This document shows positions 35,511 to 44,271 of a stretch of DNA of 64,000 nucleotides, piece by piece. Position 1 is the first letter of the stretch. Every line of letters begins with the position of its first letter. The stretch is from Uliginosibacterium aquaticum (GTDB lineage: Bacteria; Pseudomonadota; Gammaproteobacteria; Burkholderiales; Rhodocyclaceae), in assembly GCF_012972705.2 (NCBI RefSeq), contig NZ_JABCSC020000001.1, forward strand, positions 1,240,001 through 1,304,000, written 5' to 3'. Both the position numbers and the translations under genes were made by a program. Below the pieces are notes generated by a model that made no database searches, was not told the DNA's origin, and worked only from the letters and a program-made list of their open reading frames with translations.

Positions 35511-36284
35511 ATGAAGATCCGGGTTCTCGGCTGTAGTGGAGGGATTGGTGGCAAGGCCAATCTCACGACTTCGCTGCTCGTTGACGAGGATATCCTGATC
35601 GATTGCGGGACAGGCGTGGGCGAGCTTTCGCTCGAAGCGCTGATGGCGATTGATCATGTGTTCCTGACGCACTCGCATCTCGATCACCTGGCCATGTTGC
35701 CGATGCTGATCGACACCGTGGCGGACTTGCGTTCGCGTCCGATCACCCTGTATGCCAGTGAGGACACCCTGCGCATCCTGCGTGCGCATCTCTTCAACTG
35801 GCTGATCTGGCCCGATTTCACTGCCATTCCGGATCGCCTCCATCCCTTGCTGCGGATGCAGCCGGTGAAAGTGGGTGAAACCGTGCATCTGGGGGAACGG
35901 GCCATTTCACCGGTCCCGGCCCTGCACTCGGTACCGTCCCAAGGGTATGCACTGCGGGGGCGGCAGGGTACGCTGGCGTTCTCTGGCGACACCACGGTAT
36001 GTGACGAACAGGTAGCCGCCCTGAATGCCATTGAAGATCTGCACTATCTTTTGATAGAAGCGGCGTTTCCGAATGCGCATCAGGATCTGGCGCACGCAGC
36101 CCGGCATCTTTCGCCGAGCATGCTGCACCGGGTGCTGGATAGGCTGAACGGAAGCCCGGAAATTTTCGTTACGCACTTCAAACCGGGCCATGCCGACTTG
36201 CTGGCCCGCGAAGTGCTGGCCTACGACGGGCGTTTGCGCCCGCATCTGCATCTGCTCGGGAACGGCCAGACTTTCGATCTCTAG
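35511..36284 (+). CDS. Metallo-beta-lactamase fold hydrolase (class II cyclic-nucleotide phosphodiesterase-like)
   Basis: The product is 257 residues. It has the dinuclear metal motif THSHLDH (His54, His56, Asp58, His59), followed by FSGDTTVCDEQ and THFKPGHADLL, which give the later metal ligands. The start MKIRVLGCSGGIGGKANLTTSLLVDEDILIDCGTG resembles class II 3',5'-cyclic-nucleotide phosphodiesterases and RNase Z-like relatives. It may hydrolyse cAMP or another phosphodiester; substrate is inferred. It lies 13 nt after the FHA gene and 60 nt before the GAF-secretion ATPase. The three may work together as a signalling-plus-assembly unit. Confidence 0.8.
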   Translation: MKIRVLGCSGGIGGKANLTTSLLVDEDILIDCGTGVGELSLEALMAIDHVFLTHSHLDHLAMLPMLIDTVADLRSRPITLYASEDTLRILRAHLFNWLIWPDFTAIPDRLHPLLRMQPVKVGETVHLGERAISPVPALHSVPSQGYALRGRQGTLAFSGDTTVCDEQVAALNAIEDLHYLLIEAAFPNAHQDLAHAARHLSPSMLHRVLDRLNGSPEIFVTHFKPGHADLLAREVLAYDGRLRPHLHLLGNGQTFDL

Positions 36285-36344
36285 AGGTCCGGAAGCACAT
36301 CTTGGTGTGTGGCTTGGCTGCGTTCCCGGTACGGGAGGCTGGAC

Positions 36345-38693
36345 ATGAATACTTCCCTGAAATCCGGTACCGCCATTTCGCGTCGGCTGGCCTTCTTCAA
36401 GAGCCTGCAAGGGCTCAATACCCGCATCCACGACACCGCCAATATCGACGAGATCATTTTCGAGGTTTCCACCGATATCTGTGCGCTGTTCGGTGCCGAG
36501 CGACTCACGATCTATGTGGTGGATGAGGGCGGCACCAGCATCAGCACACGCGTGAAAACCGGCCTGCACATGGCCAAGAAGCTGCGCTTGCCGATTTCGG
36601 ACAAGAGCATCGCCGGCTACTGCGCGCTGCATCAGCAGATGCTCAACATTCATGATGTGTATGACGCGGAAGAGCTCAGGCGCATCTCGCCAGCCATTGA
36701 ATTCCGGCATGAGGTGGATGAACGCAGTGGCTTTCACTGCAAGCAGATGCTCGTGGCGCCGCTCGTGCAGCCGGGCAGGGCTGAGCTGCTGGGGGTGATC
36801 CAGCTCATGAACACCCAGGATGGCGACAGTTTCAGCACGGTCGAGGAGGAGGGCGTGCTGGCGCTTGCCCAGACCTTTGCCATCGCCTTCTCGCAGCGCC
36901 TGCACGAGACCGTGCCTCTGCGTTCGCGTTACCACTGGCTGGCCATCAAGGGCCATCTGCCGGTGGATGACATGGAGCATCTGGGCGAGCTGGCGCGGCA
37001 GCGGGGCATTACGCCGGAGCAACTGCTAATCGAAGACAGGCACTGCAAGCTTGCCGAAATTGGCGAATCCATGGCGCGCTTCTATGGTGTGGCCTATGAG
37101 CCCTGGCGGGCAGATCGCATCAAGCCGATGGATCTGCTGCGCCATATCAAGCGCGATTACGCGCTGCAGAATGGCTGGCTGCCGCTGGAGGAGACGCAGG
37201 AGGGGGTGGTAATCCTCGCGGTGGACCCGGAGCAGGTAATCGGCAGCCGGGTGGCCTTGAACGTGTTCCCAAATGTGCGTCTGGCCTATCGGGTGACGAC
37301 TCAGGCCGAGTTCGAAAAAACTGTTGGCCAGTATTTCGAGCATACAGACGACGAGCTGAGCGTGGGCGACCTGCTCTCGGATCTGGCCGAAGAGGGCGAA
37401 AGCAGCACCAGCGAAGACATTACTGCGGCGGCCGACAACGAGCTGGTGAAGCTGGTCAATCGCATCATCATCGACGCCCATCGTCAGGGCGCCTCGGATA
37501 TTCATATCGAGCCGCGCCCGGGCAAGGAAAAAATGCTCGTGCGCTTCCGCAAGGATGGCCTGCTGGTGCCTTACATCGAGGTGCCAGCGGCCTATCGCAA
37601 CCCGATGGTGGCGCGCATCAAGATCATGTGTGATCTGGATATCTCGGAGCGCCGCAAGCCGCAGGATGGCAAGATCAAGTTCCGCAAGTTCGGTCCGCTC
37701 GATCTGGAACTGCGGGTGGCCACCATCCCGACTGCTGGTGGGCTGGAGGATGTGGTGATGCGCCTGCTGCAGCAGGGCGAGCCGATCCCGCTCGACAAGC
37801 TGGCCCTGTCGGCCTACAACCTCACGCGCCTTCAGACCACGGTTTCCAAGCCTTATGGCGTGTTCTTCGTGTGTGGGCCGACCGGCTCGGGCAAGACCAC
37901 CACCCTGCACTCGATCCTGAAGTACATCAACAAGCCGGAAACCAAGATCTGGACGGCCGAGGACCCGGTCGAAATCACCCAGCGCGGGCTGCGGCAGGTG
38001 CAGGTCAATCGCAAGGCCGGGATGGACTTCCCGACCGTGATGCGTGCCTTCCTGCGCGCCGACCCGGATGTGATCATGGTTGGTGAGATGCGTGATGCGG
38101 AAACCATGCATATCGGCATCGAAGCTTCACTGACCGGGCATCTGGTGTTCTCCACGCTGCATACCAACAGCGCGCCGGAATCGGTCGTACGTCTGCTCGA
38201 CATGGGCATGGACCCCTTCAATTTTGCGGATGCCCTGCTTGGGGTGCTGGCTCAGCGTCTGGCGCGGCGCCTGTGCCGCCATTGCCGGGCGCCCGAGGAG
38301 GCGAGTGACGAAGAGGTTACCGCCTTGCTCGACGAGTATTGCGAAGATCTGCGCAAGAGCCGCCAGTTCCGCGACAACCCGAACGAGGCGCGTAACGAGA
38401 TCCTGGCGGACTGGCACGAGCGTTTCGCGGCGCCTGACGGGCGCATCGTGCTCTATCGCGCCTCAGGTTGCCCGGAGTGTAACCAGAGCGGCTATCGTGG
38501 CCGCATCGGCCTGCATGAGCTGATGCTGGGCAATGACGAGATCCGGCATCAGGTTCATCAGCGCGTGCCGGCCAGCGAGCTGATGGTGACGGCACTTGAA
38601 ACCGGCATGCGCACCTTGCGTCAGGATGGCATCGAGAAGGTCTTGAGCGGGGATACGGATATTCAGCAGGTGCGTCGGGTCTGCATCCGTTGA
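36345..38693 (+). CDS. GAF-domain fused type II/IV secretion ATPase (GspE/PilB family)
   Basis: The product is 782 residues. Residues about 15-185 are a GAF domain (LNTRIHDTANIDEIIFEVSTDICALFGAERLTIYVV), not usual in GspE or PilB. A GspE N-terminal-like helical domain follows (GITPEQLLIE region). The motor has Walker A GPTGSGKTTTLH at about 511-519, Asp box EDPVEI, Walker B DPDVIMVGEMRD, His box HLVFSTLHTNSAPE, and a zinc tetracysteine (CRHC and CPEC). ATG 36345 has GGGAGG 6 nt upstream. No pilin, GspF/PilC or secretin gene lies in the window, so it is an orphan ATPase. The N-terminal GAF suggests activity gated by a bound nucleotide. Confidence 0.9.
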   Translation: MNTSLKSGTAISRRLAFFKSLQGLNTRIHDTANIDEIIFEVSTDICALFGAERLTIYVVDEGGTSISTRVKTGLHMAKKLRLPISDKSIAGYCALHQQMLNIHDVYDAEELRRISPAIEFRHEVDERSGFHCKQMLVAPLVQPGRAELLGVIQLMNTQDGDSFSTVEEEGVLALAQTFAIAFSQRLHETVPLRSRYHWLAIKGHLPVDDMEHLGELARQRGITPEQLLIEDRHCKLAEIGESMARFYGVAYEPWRADRIKPMDLLRHIKRDYALQNGWLPLEETQEGVVILAVDPEQVIGSRVALNVFPNVRLAYRVTTQAEFEKTVGQYFEHTDDELSVGDLLSDLAEEGESSTSEDITAAADNELVKLVNRIIIDAHRQGASDIHIEPRPGKEKMLVRFRKDGLLVPYIEVPAAYRNPMVARIKIMCDLDISERRKPQDGKIKFRKFGPLDLELRVATIPTAGGLEDVVMRLLQQGEPIPLDKLALSAYNLTRLQTTVSKPYGVFFVCGPTGSGKTTTLHSILKYINKPETKIWTAEDPVEITQRGLRQVQVNRKAGMDFPTVMRAFLRADPDVIMVGEMRDAETMHIGIEASLTGHLVFSTLHTNSAPESVVRLLDMGMDPFNFADALLGVLAQRLARRLCRHCRAPEEASDEEVTALLDEYCEDLRKSRQFRDNPNEARNEILADWHERFAAPDGRIVLYRASGCPECNQSGYRGRIGLHELMLGNDEIRHQVHQRVPASELMVTALETGMRTLRQDGIEKVLSGDTDIQQVRRVCIR

Positions 38694-38701
38694 GTGGCGC
38701 A

Positions 38702-38735
38702 GGAAAAGAAAAAAGGGCCGGCATTGCCGGCCCTT
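38702..38735 (-). terminator. Terminator shared between the secretion ATPase gene and the ABC binding-protein gene
   Basis: AAGGGCCGGC (38713-38722) and GCCGGCCCTT (38726-38735) pair perfectly. On the minus strand the stem is followed by TTTTTTCTTTTCC, so it terminates the binding-protein gene well. On the plus strand only ATTTCTG follows. Confidence 0.88.
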
Positions 38736-38754
38736 GGCATTTCTGTGGGGCGCC

Positions 38755-39927
38755 TTACTCGGCGATGGTTTCCAGCACTTCCCACTTGCCGCCTACGACC
38801 TTGTAGACCGTGATGCCGCCGTTGGCGAGATCGCCCTTGGCGTCATATGAAATCTTTGGCGCGGTCACGCCGGCATGTTCGATGGCAGCCAGCACCGGCA
38901 GGTATTTCGCGGCCTCGGTCGAGTCGGCCTTGAGCATGGCAGCGATCAGGATGCGGGTCGCATCATAACCATAGGGCGAGTAGATCTCGGGTTCGCCGAA
39001 TTTGGCCTTGAAGCGGGTAATGAAGTCCGGGCCCCCCGGCATCTTATCCATCGGCAGGCCAGCCAGAGAGGCGATGCTGCCCTCGGCGGCGTCACCGGCG
39101 AGCTTCAGGAAAGTGTCCGAGCGGGTCATCTCGCCCGATAGCAGCGGGGCCTTGAGGCCGATCTGCTTGAGCTGCTTGGCGAGTGGGCCGGATTGCGCAT
39201 CGGTACCACCGAAGAAGATCACGTCCGGCTTCTTGCCCTTGATGCTGGTCAGGATGGCCATGAAGTCGCTAGCCTTGTCGGTGGTGAACTCGCGCGCCAC
39301 CACACTGCCACCGGCGGCCTTCACGGCCTTGTCGAACTCGTCGGCGAGGCCCTGGCCGTAGGCCGTACGGTCGTCGATGACGGCCACTTTCCTGGCGCCG
39401 AGCTTGGCTACCACGAACTTGCCCATCACCGAGCCCTGCTGGGTGTCGGAGGTCATCGAGCGGAAGGTGGTCTTGAAGCCTTGCTGCGTGAAGGCTGGTG
39501 CGGTGGCCATGGCGATCTGCGGCATGCCGGCGTCTGAATAGACCTTGGAGGCGGGGATCGAGGTACCTGAATTGAAGTGACCGATCACGCCTGCGATACC
39601 GGCATCCAGCACGCGTTGGGCGACCTGGGTGGCGGTGCGCGGGTCGGCCATGTCGTCTTCGGCCACCAGCTCGAACTTCACGGCCTGGCCGCCAATCTGC
39701 GGGTTCAGCGCATTGGCATCATCGAGGGCGAGTTGCACGCCGTTCTGATAGCCCTTGCCGTAGTGAGCCTGCGGGCCGGTAAGTGGGGCGGCGAAGCCGA
39801 TCTTCACCACGCGTGCGCTGGTGGCAGCGTTGGCGCCTTCTTCCTGTTTCGGCTTACAAGCGCCCAGGGTAAAAGCTAGGGCGACGGTAGAGGTGGCGAG
39901 CATGAACTGCGAGAGGCGAGCGTGCAT
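38755..39927 (-). CDS. Branched-chain amino acid ABC transporter substrate-binding lipoprotein (LivJ-like)
   Basis: The product is 390 residues. The signal sequence ends in FTLGAC, a good lipobox, so it is a lipoprotein. The mature part is a periplasmic binding protein of the Leu/Ile/Val class: VVKIGFAAPLTGPQAHYGKGYQNGVQLALDDAN, VIGHFNSGTSIPASKVY and DDRTAYGQGLADEFDKAV. The last two are ligand-contact loops in LivJ/LivK. Permease and ATPase genes are absent, so it is an orphan receptor or works with a transporter encoded elsewhere. It is divergent from the dehydrogenase gene by 131 nt. Ligand specificity is inferred. Confidence 0.9.
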   Translation of the reverse strand: MHARLSQFMLATSTVALAFTLGACKPKQEEGANAATSARVVKIGFAAPLTGPQAHYGKGYQNGVQLALDDANALNPQIGGQAVKFELVAEDDMADPRTATQVAQRVLDAGIAGVIGHFNSGTSIPASKVYSDAGMPQIAMATAPAFTQQGFKTTFRSMTSDTQQGSVMGKFVVAKLGARKVAVIDDRTAYGQGLADEFDKAVKAAGGSVVAREFTTDKASDFMAILTSIKGKKPDVIFFGGTDAQSGPLAKQLKQIGLKAPLLSGEMTRSDTFLKLAGDAAEGSIASLAGLPMDKMPGGPDFITRFKAKFGEPEIYSPYGYDATRILIAAMLKADSTEAAKYLPVLAAIEHAGVTAPKISYDAKGDLANGGITVYKVVGGKWEVLETIAE

Positions 39928-40058
39928 GGCAGGGGGTCCGGGCAGAGGATGCGTGAAAAGCCAGATCTTGCCGCATCCGTCTCCGTACGGCTACGGATAG
40001 GATCAAGCGACCTGCAGGTTTAGACTGCCTGCAGGGCACTCAGATGAAGGGACAGGGC

Positions 40059-40985
40059 ATGAAGGTATCCGTGATCGGCATGGGCGCAGTGGGCACCGAG
40101 ATTGTCGGTTTGCTGCTCAACATGAGCGAGGTGACCGAGATCGTGGCAGTCGACAAAAACCGCGGCAAGGCCGAGGCCGAGATCTGGGATTTCGCCCATA
40201 CCACGGCCTTTACCTATGCCAAGAATCCGGCCCTGGTGGCCGGCGACTATCCGGATACGCGGGGCAGCGATATCGTGGTGATCACGGCTGGGGCCCAACT
40301 CCAGCAGGGGCAGACGCGTGACGACCTCACGCGCATCAACAGCGGCATCCTGCGCGGCATCATTGGCGAGGTGGAGCGCCATTCGCCCGGCGCAATCGTG
40401 ATCAACGTGACCAATCCGGTCGACGTGATGACCCAGGTGATGCTGCGGGCATCCTCCTACCCGAGGGAACGCCTGATCTCGGCCGGCACCCTGATTGACA
40501 CGGCGCGCCTGATCCGCATCGCGGCCGAGCATGTGAAGGTCGATCCCAAGAATGTGGTCGGCTATCTCCTGGGGGACCATGGCGCGACCGGTTTCGTGCC
40601 CTGGAGCCTGGTGAATGTGGCCGGGCTGGATATCGACAGTTACTGCCGCCTCAACGGCCTGCCGCCGCCGGATCATGCGGCGATCCGCCAGCAGACGCTG
40701 GATGCGGGTTTCCGCATCTTCGAGCGCAAGGGCAATACCAATCACGGCATCGCGGCCAGCGTGTTCCGCATCATCCGCGCGATCGAGGCCAACGAACACT
40801 CGGTGTTGCCGCTGGGGGTGCTGCTGCAGGGCGAGTACGGTGTGGAGGATCTGGTCATGAGTGTGCCTTGCGTGATCGGCCGTACCGGCGTGCAGCGGGT
40901 GCTCAACTACGAATTCACGCCGGCGGAGCAGATTGATTTCCGCCGTTCAGAGGCGCATCTGCGCGCCTTGCTGGCACTGACCTGA
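40059..40985 (+). CDS. Lactate/malate dehydrogenase family protein
   Basis: The product is 308 residues. The NAD-binding Rossmann motif is VIGMGAVGTEIVG; IVINVTNPVDVMT and LLGDHGATGFVPW give the substrate-binding region and the catalytic histidine of the LDH/MDH superfamily. The loop that sets lactate or malate preference (AGAQLQQGQTRDDL) has Gln rather than the Arg at the usual malate-specific place, which leans to lactate dehydrogenase; this is tentative. ATG 40059 has AAGGGA upstream; ATG 40044 is possible but adds only five residues. It stands alone. Confidence 0.82.
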   Translation: MKVSVIGMGAVGTEIVGLLLNMSEVTEIVAVDKNRGKAEAEIWDFAHTTAFTYAKNPALVAGDYPDTRGSDIVVITAGAQLQQGQTRDDLTRINSGILRGIIGEVERHSPGAIVINVTNPVDVMTQVMLRASSYPRERLISAGTLIDTARLIRIAAEHVKVDPKNVVGYLLGDHGATGFVPWSLVNVAGLDIDSYCRLNGLPPPDHAAIRQQTLDAGFRIFERKGNTNHGIAASVFRIIRAIEANEHSVLPLGVLLQGEYGVEDLVMSVPCVIGRTGVQRVLNYEFTPAEQIDFRRSEAHLRALLALT

Positions 40986-41004
40986 ACTTCCCGTGTGAGC
41001 CTGC

Positions 41005-41913
41005 TCAGGCGTGGCTTGCCAGCCGGGCCGTGATCAGCAAAGCGAGGAAGAAGACGGCCAGCATCACTTGGTGGCGACGCTGCAGGCGGGCGATAACCTG
41101 TTCGCGCGGGTGATCGGAGATCACGAAAGGGCGGCCGTCAGCGGGTTCGCGCAGGCAGTGGTAGGGCGGGAAGTCGGCGGCCGCTTCGCGCTCAGCCAGC
41201 ACTTCCGCGTGTGCGGCAGCCCGGGCGTGCTCCCATTCGGCCACATCCAGCTCGCCGTTGCGATCCGTATCGAACTGCATCAGGCTGCTGCGGTCCCGTT
41301 TCCAGTCACTGAGCTTGTCGCGCAGCTCGGCTTCGGCTGAGGCCCGGTCTTCAATCGGACGGCGGGATTCGAAATGACCGATGGCGAACAAGCGGGTGCC
41401 CGGGATCAGCAGCCACTGGGTGCTACGGCAATCATCGAGGCGGATCTCATCCTTGTGCACCGCCTCGATACGTGCATCGCGTGGATCGATGCTGCAGCGG
41501 CTGCCATCCTCGTCTTCGAGGATGAAGCTGGCGTCGCTGGTTTCATCGCGCTCCACATGCCAATGCCCTTGGCCATCCTTTCTCTGCTGCACGATGCGAT
41601 ACCACAGGCAGGGCAGGTAGTTGAGCGGTGAGCGCAAGGGCTCGCCCGGCAGGGCACGGCCAACGCCTTCGATGGCGATGTAGCCCTGGGGCGCGCTGGC
41701 GATCGGGGCGCCGGGCGTATCGGCGTAGTGGCGGTAGCGGCGATAGGCGCCCATCCACAGGCAGAGCAGGCTGGCGGCCAGCAGCAGGGCGAGCTGCCAG
41801 GCCTGTGGGCGTTGCGCTTGCAGCCCGAGCCACAGGATGTAGCCCAGCGCCGCAGCCAGTGCCGGCAGCAGATCGCGCAGGAGCGAGCCGAGTTCGGGAG
41901 GCGCCTGGCGCAT
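41005..41913 (-). CDS. GIDE-like membrane protein with EF-hand motif
   Basis: The product is 302 residues. Two membrane helices lie near the N-terminus (about 12-52) and one at the C-terminus (VMLAVFFLALLITARLA). The central region (SPLNYLPCLWYRIVQQRK to LLIPGTRLFAIGHF) resembles the GIDE domain first named from a mitochondrial E3 ligase; no RING is present. DTDRNGELDVAEWE near 218-231 is a good EF-hand calcium loop. Its start overlaps the LemA stop by one base (TGATG), so the two are co-translated. Bacterial GIDE-LemA pairs recur widely, usually with an M48 protease, but their function is not known. Confidence 0.75.
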   Translation of the reverse strand: MRQAPPELGSLLRDLLPALAAALGYILWLGLQAQRPQAWQLALLLAASLLCLWMGAYRRYRHYADTPGAPIASAPQGYIAIEGVGRALPGEPLRSPLNYLPCLWYRIVQQRKDGQGHWHVERDETSDASFILEDEDGSRCSIDPRDARIEAVHKDEIRLDDCRSTQWLLIPGTRLFAIGHFESRRPIEDRASAEAELRDKLSDWKRDRSSLMQFDTDRNGELDVAEWEHARAAAHAEVLAEREAAADFPPYHCLREPADGRPFVISDHPREQVIARLQRRHQVMLAVFFLALLITARLASHA

Positions 41914-42482
41914 CAGCCCTTGAAGAGCTGGGCGATATTCACGTCAGCCTTCTCGGCGGCAGCGAATTCGAGCAGAGGCTGCAGGCCGAAGCCGCACAGG
42001 CGGGCGATCAACAGGTCCGGCAACTGTTCGACGCGCACGTTGTTGAGATTGACGGCCTCGTTGTAGAGCTCGCGGCGGTCCGCAATGCTGTTTTCCAGCC
42101 CGCTGATGCGCCCCTGCAGCTGGCGGAAATGCTCGCTGGCACGCAGCTCAGGATAGGCCTCGGCGACGGCGAAGAGCTGGCCAAGGCTGGTGCGCAGGCT
42201 GTTTTCGGCGCTGCCCAGAGCGGGGATGTCGCGCTGCTCGCGGGCGCTGGCTACGCCGGCGCGGGCACTGATTACGCGCTCCAGGGTCGCCTGCTCGAAC
42301 TGCTGGTACTGGCGGCAGACTTCGACCAGCTTGGGCAGCTCATCATGGCGCTGACGTAGTACCACGTCGATGTTGGCCCAGGCCCGGGCCACGCCGTGCT
42401 TGAGGTTGACCAGGCCGTTGTAGAGCAGCACGCCGTAGGCGAGCAGGAAGATCAGGATTCCAAATGCGATCCAGCCAGTCAT
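41913..42482 (-). CDS. lemA: LemA family protein
   Basis: The product is 189 residues. An N-terminal membrane helix (WIAFGILIFLLAYGVLLYNGLV) is followed by the LemA helical bundle: VARAWANIDVVLRQRHDELPKLVEVCRQY, YPELRASEHFRQLQGRISGLENSI, and YNEAVNLNNVRVEQLPD. LemA proteins have an outward-facing four-helix bundle and no firmly known role. It is the first gene of a pair with the GIDE-like gene; an M48 protease gene lies two genes upstream on the same strand. Start ATG 42482 suits the family. Confidence 0.92.
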   Translation of the reverse strand: MTGWIAFGILIFLLAYGVLLYNGLVNLKHGVARAWANIDVVLRQRHDELPKLVEVCRQYQQFEQATLERVISARAGVASAREQRDIPALGSAENSLRTSLGQLFAVAEAYPELRASEHFRQLQGRISGLENSIADRRELYNEAVNLNNVRVEQLPDLLIARLCGFGLQPLLEFAAAEKADVNIAQLFKG

Positions 42483-42504
42483 GAAGGTTCTCCGGGTGCG
42501 GGGC

Positions 42505-43209
42505 TCAGGCAGCGGCCGGGCCGATGCGGGTCGTCAGGCGGCCGATGCCGGCAATTTCACCGACCAGCAGGTCGCCCGGCTGAATCGGCCCGACGCCAGA
42601 TGGCGTACCGGTGAGGAGGATATCGCCCGCCTGGAGATCGAAAAAGGCTGAAAGGCGGCTGATGATCTGCGGCACATTCCAGATCATGGCTTTGAGATCC
42701 GAGTCCTGCTTGATTTCGCCGTTGACCGTGAGGTGGATGCGGCCGCTGTCCGGATGACCGACGCTGCTCGCCGGATGGATGGCCCCGCAGGGCGCGGAAT
42801 GATCAAAGCCCTTGGCTACATCCCAGGGGGCAGCCTTGGCGCTGAGCTGTTTCTGGATGTCGCGACGGGTCATGTCCAGCGCGACCGCATAGCCGAATAC
42901 GTGATCGAGAGCGGTGTTTTCGGGGATGTTGTAGCCACCGGATTGCAGCGCGACGGCGAGCTCCAGTTCGAAGTGATAGTTCTGGGTCGCAGATGCGTAG
43001 GGAATCGTTGCGCCATCCTGCTCGATGGCATCGCGCGGCTTGGTAAAGAAGATCGGGGGCTCCTTCTCGTCGTTGCCAAGCTCGCGGATATGCTCCAGAT
43101 AGTTGCGCCCAACGCAGTAGATGCGGCGTACCGGGAAATGCGCATGGCTGCCGGCTACCGGCAGGGAAACGACGGGCGGGACGGGCAGAACAAACTCGGT
43201 CTGGCTCAT
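42505..43209 (-). CDS. Fumarylacetoacetate hydrolase family protein
   Basis: The product is 234 residues, FAH-domain only. It has RIYCVGRNYLEHIRELGN, IFFTKPRDAI, HFELELAVAL (metal-binding acidic residues), GYAVALDMTRRDIQ and DILLTGTPSGVGPI, as in FAHD1-type oxaloacetate decarboxylases and acylpyruvate hydrolases. The longer open frame upstream lacks similarity; ATG 43209 has AGGAAC 6 nt upstream. Substrate is not determined. It sits 22 nt from LemA and 49 nt from the hydrolase gene, so one message may cover 45768-41005. Confidence 0.88.
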   Translation of the reverse strand: MSQTEFVLPVPPVVSLPVAGSHAHFPVRRIYCVGRNYLEHIRELGNDEKEPPIFFTKPRDAIEQDGATIPYASATQNYHFELELAVALQSGGYNIPENTALDHVFGYAVALDMTRRDIQKQLSAKAAPWDVAKGFDHSAPCGAIHPASSVGHPDSGRIHLTVNGEIKQDSDLKAMIWNVPQIISRLSAFFDLQAGDILLTGTPSGVGPIQPGDLLVGEIAGIGRLTTRIGPAAA

Positions 43210-43258
43210 GGCAGTTCCTGATTGGAGGCAGCCGCCATTATGCCTTGGCTGAAGGCGC

Positions 43259-44179
43259 TCAGCCTTCCTGGCCGGCTGTGGGCTGGCCGACGATGCGATG
43301 CTCGTGGCGCAGGCCGAGGCGGGCAAGGAAGTCGTCAAGAATGGGTTGCCAGATGTGCTCGCCGCGCGTGAAGAGGGCGTGGCCGTTATCGCCGAAGGCC
43401 GGCAGCAGGCGCAGTTCGGCCCGCCCGCCGGCGGCGGTGTAGGCGCCATGCCAACGCTGTGCCCATTCCGGTGCGAAGAGGCGGTCGTTCTCGGTGTATA
43501 GCCACAGGCTGGAGGTGCTGGCCTGGGCGCCGAACTGGCGAAAAGCCTCGGCGAGGGCTTCCGGGTTGCAGGGTTGGCCCGGGTGTTGTTCAGCATCTCC
43601 GCCATGACCACCGGCAAAGTTGATGGTGGCGGTGAGGTCCGCAATGCCGCGTGCGCTGCCGGCGAGGCTGCTCAGTCCGCCGACGGACTGGCCGAGCAGG
43701 ATCAGGTGTTGCGGGTCGATCCAGCTTTCCTGACGCAGACGCTCGACGACGCGGGCGATCTGCGCCCCGGCAGCATCCAGAGCCGGTTCGTAGGTGCTCA
43801 GGGCGCAGCGGTTGCTGATGTTCTCCGGATCGCCTGCGGCGGCACTGGCACCGTAACCGAGACGGGTCGGCACGGCCACGGCAAAGCCACGGCTCAGGAA
43901 GTAGCGGCTGGCGGATTCGAAGCGATAGCGCTGAACGGCATCGCGACGCTGGCTGTCACGACCGTGATTAATTACGACCAGCGGAAAAGGGCCGGCGCCC
44001 TCCGGGCGGAACACCGTGACAAGAAGTTCGCCCTGTACTGCCCGCCCGAGCCAATCCTGGCTGCTGACCGGCTCGCGCAGCACGCTTTCGCTATAGCGTA
44101 GCTCCCCGGCTTGGGCGCCTGCACTGAGCAGGCGGCTGGCCAGAAGGAGGGCAGTGAGAAGGCGGAAAGCGAGGCGCAT
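43259..44179 (-). CDS. Alpha/beta hydrolase (dienelactone hydrolase-like), exported
   Basis: The product is 306 residues. A signal peptide (about 1-24, ending AGAQAG) directs it to the periplasm. The fold is alpha/beta hydrolase with oxyanion strand LVVINHGRDSQRRDA, nucleophile elbow LLGQSVGG, and later Asp (TENDRLF) and His (DNGHALF) that complete a triad. Substrate is unknown; esterase or peptidase activity is possible. It lies between the M48 protease and FAH genes on the same strand, with a 92-nt gap to the protease gene. Confidence 0.82.
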   Translation of the reverse strand: MRLAFRLLTALLLASRLLSAGAQAGELRYSESVLREPVSSQDWLGRAVQGELLVTVFRPEGAGPFPLVVINHGRDSQRRDAVQRYRFESASRYFLSRGFAVAVPTRLGYGASAAAGDPENISNRCALSTYEPALDAAGAQIARVVERLRQESWIDPQHLILLGQSVGGLSSLAGSARGIADLTATINFAGGHGGDAEQHPGQPCNPEALAEAFRQFGAQASTSSLWLYTENDRLFAPEWAQRWHGAYTAAGGRAELRLLPAFGDNGHALFTRGEHIWQPILDDFLARLGLRHEHRIVGQPTAGQEG

Positions 44180-44271
44180 GGGCGACTCCGGGATTACATG
44201 CGAGCGACTCTAGCGCACAAATCGTATGCCCCGATGGGCAACAAATGAAAACTATGGTGTCGTACCCGCGC

